This document shows positions 6,249 to 9,173 of a DNA stretch of 9,173 bases, in pieces. Below the pieces are notes generated by a model. It saw only the letters and a program-made list of their open reading frames with translations. It was not told where the DNA came from and ran no database searches. The position numbers were made by a program, and so were the translations under genes. This DNA comes from an uncultured bacterium. Lineage in GTDB: Bacteria; CALINM01. Position 1 is the first letter of the stretch; the number at the start of each line of letters is the position of its first letter. Location: the NCBI GenBank assembly GCA_938045315.1, contig CALINM010000041.1, forward strand, positions 1 through 9,173, given 5' to 3'.

Positions 6249-7016
6249 ATGGTTAAAACAATTTTTTATAAAAAATATCAGCTTCCCTTTTTTACCTATC
6301 TTCTGGTAATTTTTTTACTCTCCTGCGCGCCCTCTACCCAGCAAGTCAAAGAGGCAAATATACATTATGAAATGGGCGTGCTCTATTATAGAGAGGGAGA
6401 TTTTATAAGGGCTTTACAGGAGCTTGTTAAGGCTTCGGAAATAAACCCTAAAGATAAACATATATGGAATGCACTGGGGCTGACATATAGGGAAAGAAGG
6501 CTTTTCAGAGAAGCGGAAGAATCATTTAAAAGGGCTATAAGTATAGACGATAAATTTTCCGATGCATATAATAACTTGGGTGTTTTATATCTTCAGCAAA
6601 ATAGAAATCAAGAAGCCATAAAGGCTTTTCAGGAAGCTATTAAAAACATTTTTTATACAACTCCAGAATATGCTTATAACAATATGGGTTTGGCATATCA
6701 AAATCTTAAAAATTATATAGATGCAGAAAAGAGTTACAAAGAAGCAGTGATTTTAAACCCAAGTTTTGTTCCGGCCTATATTAATCTGGCAAAATTATAT
6801 ATGGAGCAAAATAGGCTTAATGATGCAGAAAAGCTTTTATTGAAGTTTTTAAGCGTTTTTGAGAGTGATGTGGAGGGTAACTTTATCATCGCTAAATTAT
6901 ATTTTTCAAAAGGTGATTTAGATAAAGCTAAAAATTATTTTGAGAAGGTTTTAAAGCTTGATCCAAGGGGTCCTTTTTCAGGACTAGCTAAAAGCTATCT
7001 GGAAGGAATAAAGTGA
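6249..7016 (+). CDS. TPR lipoprotein, type IV pilus biogenesis PilF/PilW-like
   Basis: A 255-residue lipoprotein. It has a basic N-terminus, a hydrophobic segment (12-24) and a lipobox LLSC ending at C26, so it should be lipidated and membrane-anchored. Six TPR units follow at roughly 37-70, 71-104, 105-138, 142-172, 176-205 and 209-240. Six TPRs in a lipoprotein of about 250 residues is the build of PilF/PilW, the pilotin that helps PilQ secretin assemble in the outer membrane. The insert YTTPEYAYNNMG (136-147) resembles a segment characteristic of that family. The position between rlmN and rodZ is also the pilF position in Pseudomonas. No Shine-Dalgarno is visible; the next in-frame Met (residue 42) would lose the signal peptide, so ATG 6249 is kept. 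A general TPR lipoprotein is the alternative, so I give no symbol. Confidence 0.82.
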   Translation: MVKTIFYKKYQLPFFTYLLVIFLLSCAPSTQQVKEANIHYEMGVLYYREGDFIRALQELVKASEINPKDKHIWNALGLTYRERRLFREAEESFKRAISIDDKFSDAYNNLGVLYLQQNRNQEAIKAFQEAIKNIFYTTPEYAYNNMGLAYQNLKNYIDAEKSYKEAVILNPSFVPAYINLAKLYMEQNRLNDAEKLLLKFLSVFESDVEGNFIIAKLYFSKGDLDKAKNYFEKVLKLDPRGPFSGLAKSYLEGIK

Positions 7017-7741
7017 GAAGGGAAGATTTAGAAAAAATTGGCAAGATAATTAAAGAGAAAAGAGAAGAGGCGGGCTTTACAATAGAACATATATCTAATG
7101 TCTTGAAAATTAATCCCACATATTTAGAGGCTATTGAAAAGGGTGAAATAGATAAATTCCCTGCAGAGATTTTCTTAAAAGGATTTTTAAAAAATTATGC
7201 CAGGTTTTTAAAAGTAGATCTAAGTGAATTAAATATAACAAATGGAGAGGAAGAAAAAAAACATGAAAAGTTAAATTCCCAAATTCCAGATAAAAGAAAG
7301 CAAAAGTACAATATTCATACAGGTTATCTTTTTCTAGGAGGTGTATTATTATTAATATTTATTTCTTGGATAAGGGTAGAATATGTAAACAGAAAACAAA
7401 AAAGTGATTTTGAAAAAAAGCAGGAAACCAGTTTTAAAACCATGACAACAGCCAAGGAAATTGCTTTGCAGGAAAGGAAAAAACAGCTGATAGATATGAA
7501 AGTAGCTAATGTTAAAAATATTGTTGTTCGTACAAAAGAAGATTGCTGGATTGAAGTAAAAGATGGAAATATAAAAATATTTCAGGGACTTCTTTTTGGT
7601 GGAGAGGAAAGAGAATTTCCCTATAAAAGTGGATTAAAAATAAAGTTGGGCAATGCAGGGGTTGTAGAAATTGATGTTAAAGGGAAGAAAATGGGCAATT
7701 TGGGCAATAAAGGTGAGGTTAGGGAGATAACCATTGAATAG
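7013..7741 (+). CDS. rodZ: RodZ-like cytoskeletal protein (HTH, one TM, DUF4115)
   Basis: A 242-residue bitopic inner-membrane protein. An N-terminal HTH_25-type domain (about 5-70, with EKREEAGFTIEHIS and FLKGFLKNYARFLKVD) is followed by a charged linker, one transmembrane helix (about 104-120, inside to outside), a Lys/Glu-rich stalk and a periplasmic beta domain at about 165-242 with the DUF4115 pattern (CWIEVKDG, FQGLLFGGE, KLGNAGVVEIDVKG). In E. coli RodZ the HTH binds MreB and links it to the elongation machinery. At 242 residues it is shorter than E. coli RodZ, mainly in the linker. It begins with GTG in a 4-nt GTGA overlap with the pilF-like stop, with AAGGA at 7003-7007 giving good spacing, so the two are translationally coupled. 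MreB is not in the window. Confidence 0.9.
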   Translation: MRREDLEKIGKIIKEKREEAGFTIEHISNVLKINPTYLEAIEKGEIDKFPAEIFLKGFLKNYARFLKVDLSELNITNGEEEKKHEKLNSQIPDKRKQKYNIHTGYLFLGGVLLLIFISWIRVEYVNRKQKSDFEKKQETSFKTMTTAKEIALQERKKQLIDMKVANVKNIVVRTKEDCWIEVKDGNIKIFQGLLFGGEEREFPYKSGLKIKLGNAGVVEIDVKGKKMGNLGNKGEVREITIE

Positions 7742-7742
7742 T

Positions 7743-8416
7743 ATGAATAAATTTTTCATTCTGTTCGTGGCATTTTTTTTGCGTGTTCTAATACTTCCGA
7801 ATTAACAAGGGTAAATTACGATAAAGGGTTAAAAGATTTTAATTTTGTAAGGCCACCAAAAAAGATATCCATAGGAATAATACATTATAGAGATTTGAGA
7901 AGAAATTGGGAAAATTTTAATGAGGAGTTTGGGCTTTTAAAGGTAAGTGTGCCTAAAATGGCCTTAAATCTTAATGAAGATATTTTGAAAAGAAAGTGGG
8001 AATTTGCTTCTATATTGGTTATACCCACCCTGTATTTCCCACCCACCAATTTGGAAGAATATGCATACTTGAAAAAGACCTATGAGATTGATTATATTTT
8101 AGTTGGTGAAATAAAAGAGGCCAGAATAGTAAAAATAAAAAAACCCACATCAGCGGCATATAAAATTAAGATTATTTTGAATAAAGGTTTTTTACCAGAA
8201 TCTTTTAACTATGAGTCAAGAGTTTTAATTAGTGGAAGACTTTATTCATTTGAGAGTGGTGATTTGATATGGCAAGGTAGTGGTTATAGTAAAATAAGGG
8301 AAAACAAGGTACTTACAAAGGATACATTAATGGTTATTTCTTAGCATAATGCAATTGGTAGGATGCTGGAAGATATGAGTAAAAGTTTTTCTATAACTAT
8401 AAAAGATGTAAATTAA
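7743..8416 (+). pseudogene. small lipoprotein gene with a frameshift and an in-frame TAG
   Basis: ATG 7743, 1 nt after the rodZ stop, encodes MNKFFILFVAFF and then runs out of frame to TAA at 7803. One extra T in the T8 tract (7773-7780) joins it to FFACSNTSE and the long downstream frame, forming a clean lipoprotein signal with the acylated Cys at residue 15. That downstream frame runs open to TAG 8342-8344. Beyond the TAG the same frame continues as HNAIGRMLEDMSKSF and on to TAA 8414-8416, 4 nt before queH. With both breaks repaired the product is about 224 residues. The body has an alternating beta pattern (DYILVGEIKEAR, RLYSFESGDLIWQGSGY) like small periplasmic lipoproteins of the CsgG/TolB-N/DUF799 type, but I cannot name the family. 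As read, only an internal TTG at 7895 would give 149 residues without a signal. It could be a decaying gene, a phase-variable or recoded gene, or carry sequence errors. Confidence 0.65.
7773..7780 (+). repeat. T8 homopolymer at the lipoprotein frame junction
   Basis: Eight consecutive T residues lie within the signal-peptide coding region exactly where the frame changes. A ninth T would restore the frame. Tracts like this are prone to replication slippage, RNA polymerase slippage and sequencing indels. It also contains the heptamer T-TTT-TTG in the zero frame, which permits -1 ribosomal slippage. Confidence 0.75.
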
Positions 8417-8420
8417 TTGT

Positions 8421-8969
8421 ATGATTAAAAAACTGTTGTTACATATATGTTGTGCTCCCTGCTTGATTTTTCCATTAGAAGAGTTGAGAAAAGAAGACTA
8501 TGAAATAATAGCTTATTTTTATAATCCTAACATACATCCAACAAAAGAGTATATATTAAGGAGAGATGCCCTGATAAAATATTCTAAATTAGAAAAAATA
8601 AATATAATTTTCGAAGATTACAAGCCTGAAAATTTTTTTAAAAATATACTTCAGGATTTAGAAAATAGGTGTTATTTTTGTTATAAAATGAGATTGGAAA
8701 AAGCAGTAATAAAGGCAAAGCAAGTTGGTGCTGATTTTTTTACCACAACCCTTCTGTACAGTAAGAGACAAAAACATGATCTTATATTAGAAATAGCAAA
8801 AAATATTGTAAAAAATGAGGATGTTTCATTTTTATACAAAGACTTTAGAATAGGCTGGAGATATGGGATTGAAAAATCAAAAGAAATAGGTCTTTATAGA
8901 CAAAATTATTGTGGATGCATTTTTTCAGAAAAGGAGAGGTTTTATAGAGATGAGCCAGAACTTTTTTGA
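8421..8969 (+). CDS. queH: epoxyqueuosine reductase QueH
   Basis: A 182-residue QueH (DUF208) protein, which reduces epoxyqueuosine to queuosine in tRNA and replaces the cobalamin-dependent QueG in many bacteria. Family hallmarks in order are LLHICCAPC (C10, C11, C14), FYNPNIHPTKEY with following Arg residues (33-48), RCYFCYKMRL (C84, C87), TTTLLYSKRQKHD, GWRYGIEKSKEIGLYRQNYCGC (C164, C166) and FSEKERF. These cysteines include the iron-sulfur cluster ligands and redox pair known for the family. Length is normal. No Shine-Dalgarno precedes the ATG; the stop ending the read-through frame of the lipoprotein gene lies 4 nt upstream, so coupling to a full-length reading of that gene would make sense. 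The next gene overlaps its 3' end by 20 nt. Confidence 0.95.
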   Translation: MIKKLLLHICCAPCLIFPLEELRKEDYEIIAYFYNPNIHPTKEYILRRDALIKYSKLEKINIIFEDYKPENFFKNILQDLENRCYFCYKMRLEKAVIKAKQVGADFFTTTLLYSKRQKHDLILEIAKNIVKNEDVSFLYKDFRIGWRYGIEKSKEIGLYRQNYCGCIFSEKERFYRDEPELF

Positions 8970-9173
8970 CTTTGGTAAGTTATTCATAAGCATAGGTTTA
9001 TTACTTGTGTTCCTTGGCATTATTATTACTTTAATTGGAAAAATCCCCTATATAGGAAAGCTTCCTGGGGATATATATATTAAAAAAGAAAGATTTGTAT
9101 TTTATTTTCCATTAGTTACATCTATAATTATTAGCATAATTTTGACTATAATTCTCAATCTTTTTTTTAGAAA
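8950..9173 (+). CDS. DUF2905-type two-TM membrane protein, cut by the window edge
   Basis: The frame from ATG 8950 encodes 74 residues before the window ends, without a stop. It has a first transmembrane helix at about 11-32, a short loop IPYIGKLPGDIYIKKERF (32-49) and a second helix at about 50-73. The GKLPGDI motif followed by a YFPL segment is characteristic of DUF2905, whose members are about 70 residues, so it is probably almost complete. The function is unknown. AAGGAGAGG (8931-8939) inside queH is the ribosome site, at somewhat long spacing. It overlaps queH by 20 nt. In many bacteria this family sits beside ruvB or queuosine genes, in keeping with this position. Confidence 0.85.
   Translation, partial: MSQNFFDFGKLFISIGLLLVFLGIIITLIGKIPYIGKLPGDIYIKKERFVFYFPLVTSIIISIILTIILNLFFR

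Noticed and set aside
5790-6256. Two plus-strand ORFs (5790-5993 and 6008-6256) within and beside the response regulator
   Set aside because: They are antisense to a receiver domain with every key residue intact, have no recognisable motif, and lack ribosome sites.
8342-8344. TAG as a pyrrolysine or other recoded codon
   Set aside because: TAG also ends the iclR-type and rodZ genes here at sensible points, and no supporting element is seen; a nonsense mutation or sequence error is simpler.
1-9173. CRISPR arrays, tRNA/rRNA genes, insertion sequences, attachment sites, toxin-antitoxin or defence genes
   Set aside because: Scanned for by eye on both strands; no repeated spacers, transposase motifs or RNA-gene signatures were seen.

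Overview
The window is ordinary, A/T-rich (by eye about two thirds A+T), densely packed bacterial chromosome. The gene set is a Gram-negative-type one: a PilF-like TPR lipoprotein, RodZ, NDK, RlmN, MTA phosphorylase, QueH, and an IclR-regulated acyl-CoA synthetase. Together with the Lys/Ile-rich, low-GC codon use this suggests a low-GC anaerobic, perhaps thermophilic lineage such as Deferribacterota. That placement is a guess from overall protein character; no rRNA or other taxonomic marker is present.

Region 1 (1-3404): an IclR-family regulator, then an acs-like AMP-forming acyl-CoA synthetase with its own candidate promoter and a dyad that could be an IclR operator. A hotdog-fold acyl-CoA thioesterase follows across a 32-nt gap that contains two mutually exclusive hairpins. 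Synthetase and thioesterase carry out opposing chemistry, so the regulator may control acyl-CoA/free-acid balance.

Region 2 (3405-5789): ndk, rlmN and mtnP, closely spaced on the + strand behind a candidate promoter. RlmN uses radical SAM chemistry and MtnP salvages SAM-derived thionucleosides, so the pair fits SAM by-product recycling.

Region 3 (5790-6248): a lone receiver-domain response regulator on the minus strand, convergent with mtnP. Its promoter faces, and physically overlaps, the promoter of the downstream pilF-like gene.

Region 4 (6249-8416): a six-TPR PilF/PilW-like lipoprotein, rodZ overlapping it by 4 nt, and a small lipoprotein gene beginning 1 nt after the rodZ stop. The lipoprotein gene is broken as read: its signal peptide and body are in different frames across a T8 tract, and an in-frame TAG precedes a further 23 plausible codons. 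The order ndk-rlmN-pilF-rodZ matches the gammaproteobacterial ndk-rlmN-pilF-rodZ-ispG-hisS neighbourhood, here interrupted by mtnP and the response regulator.

Region 5 (8421-9173): queH (queuosine synthesis) overlapped by a two-TM DUF2905-type protein that runs to the window edge. I saw no tRNA, rRNA, CRISPR array, insertion sequence or defence system. The items most worth a second look are the doubly interrupted lipoprotein gene, the face-to-face promoters at 6180-6248, and the alternative hairpins around the thioesterase start codon.
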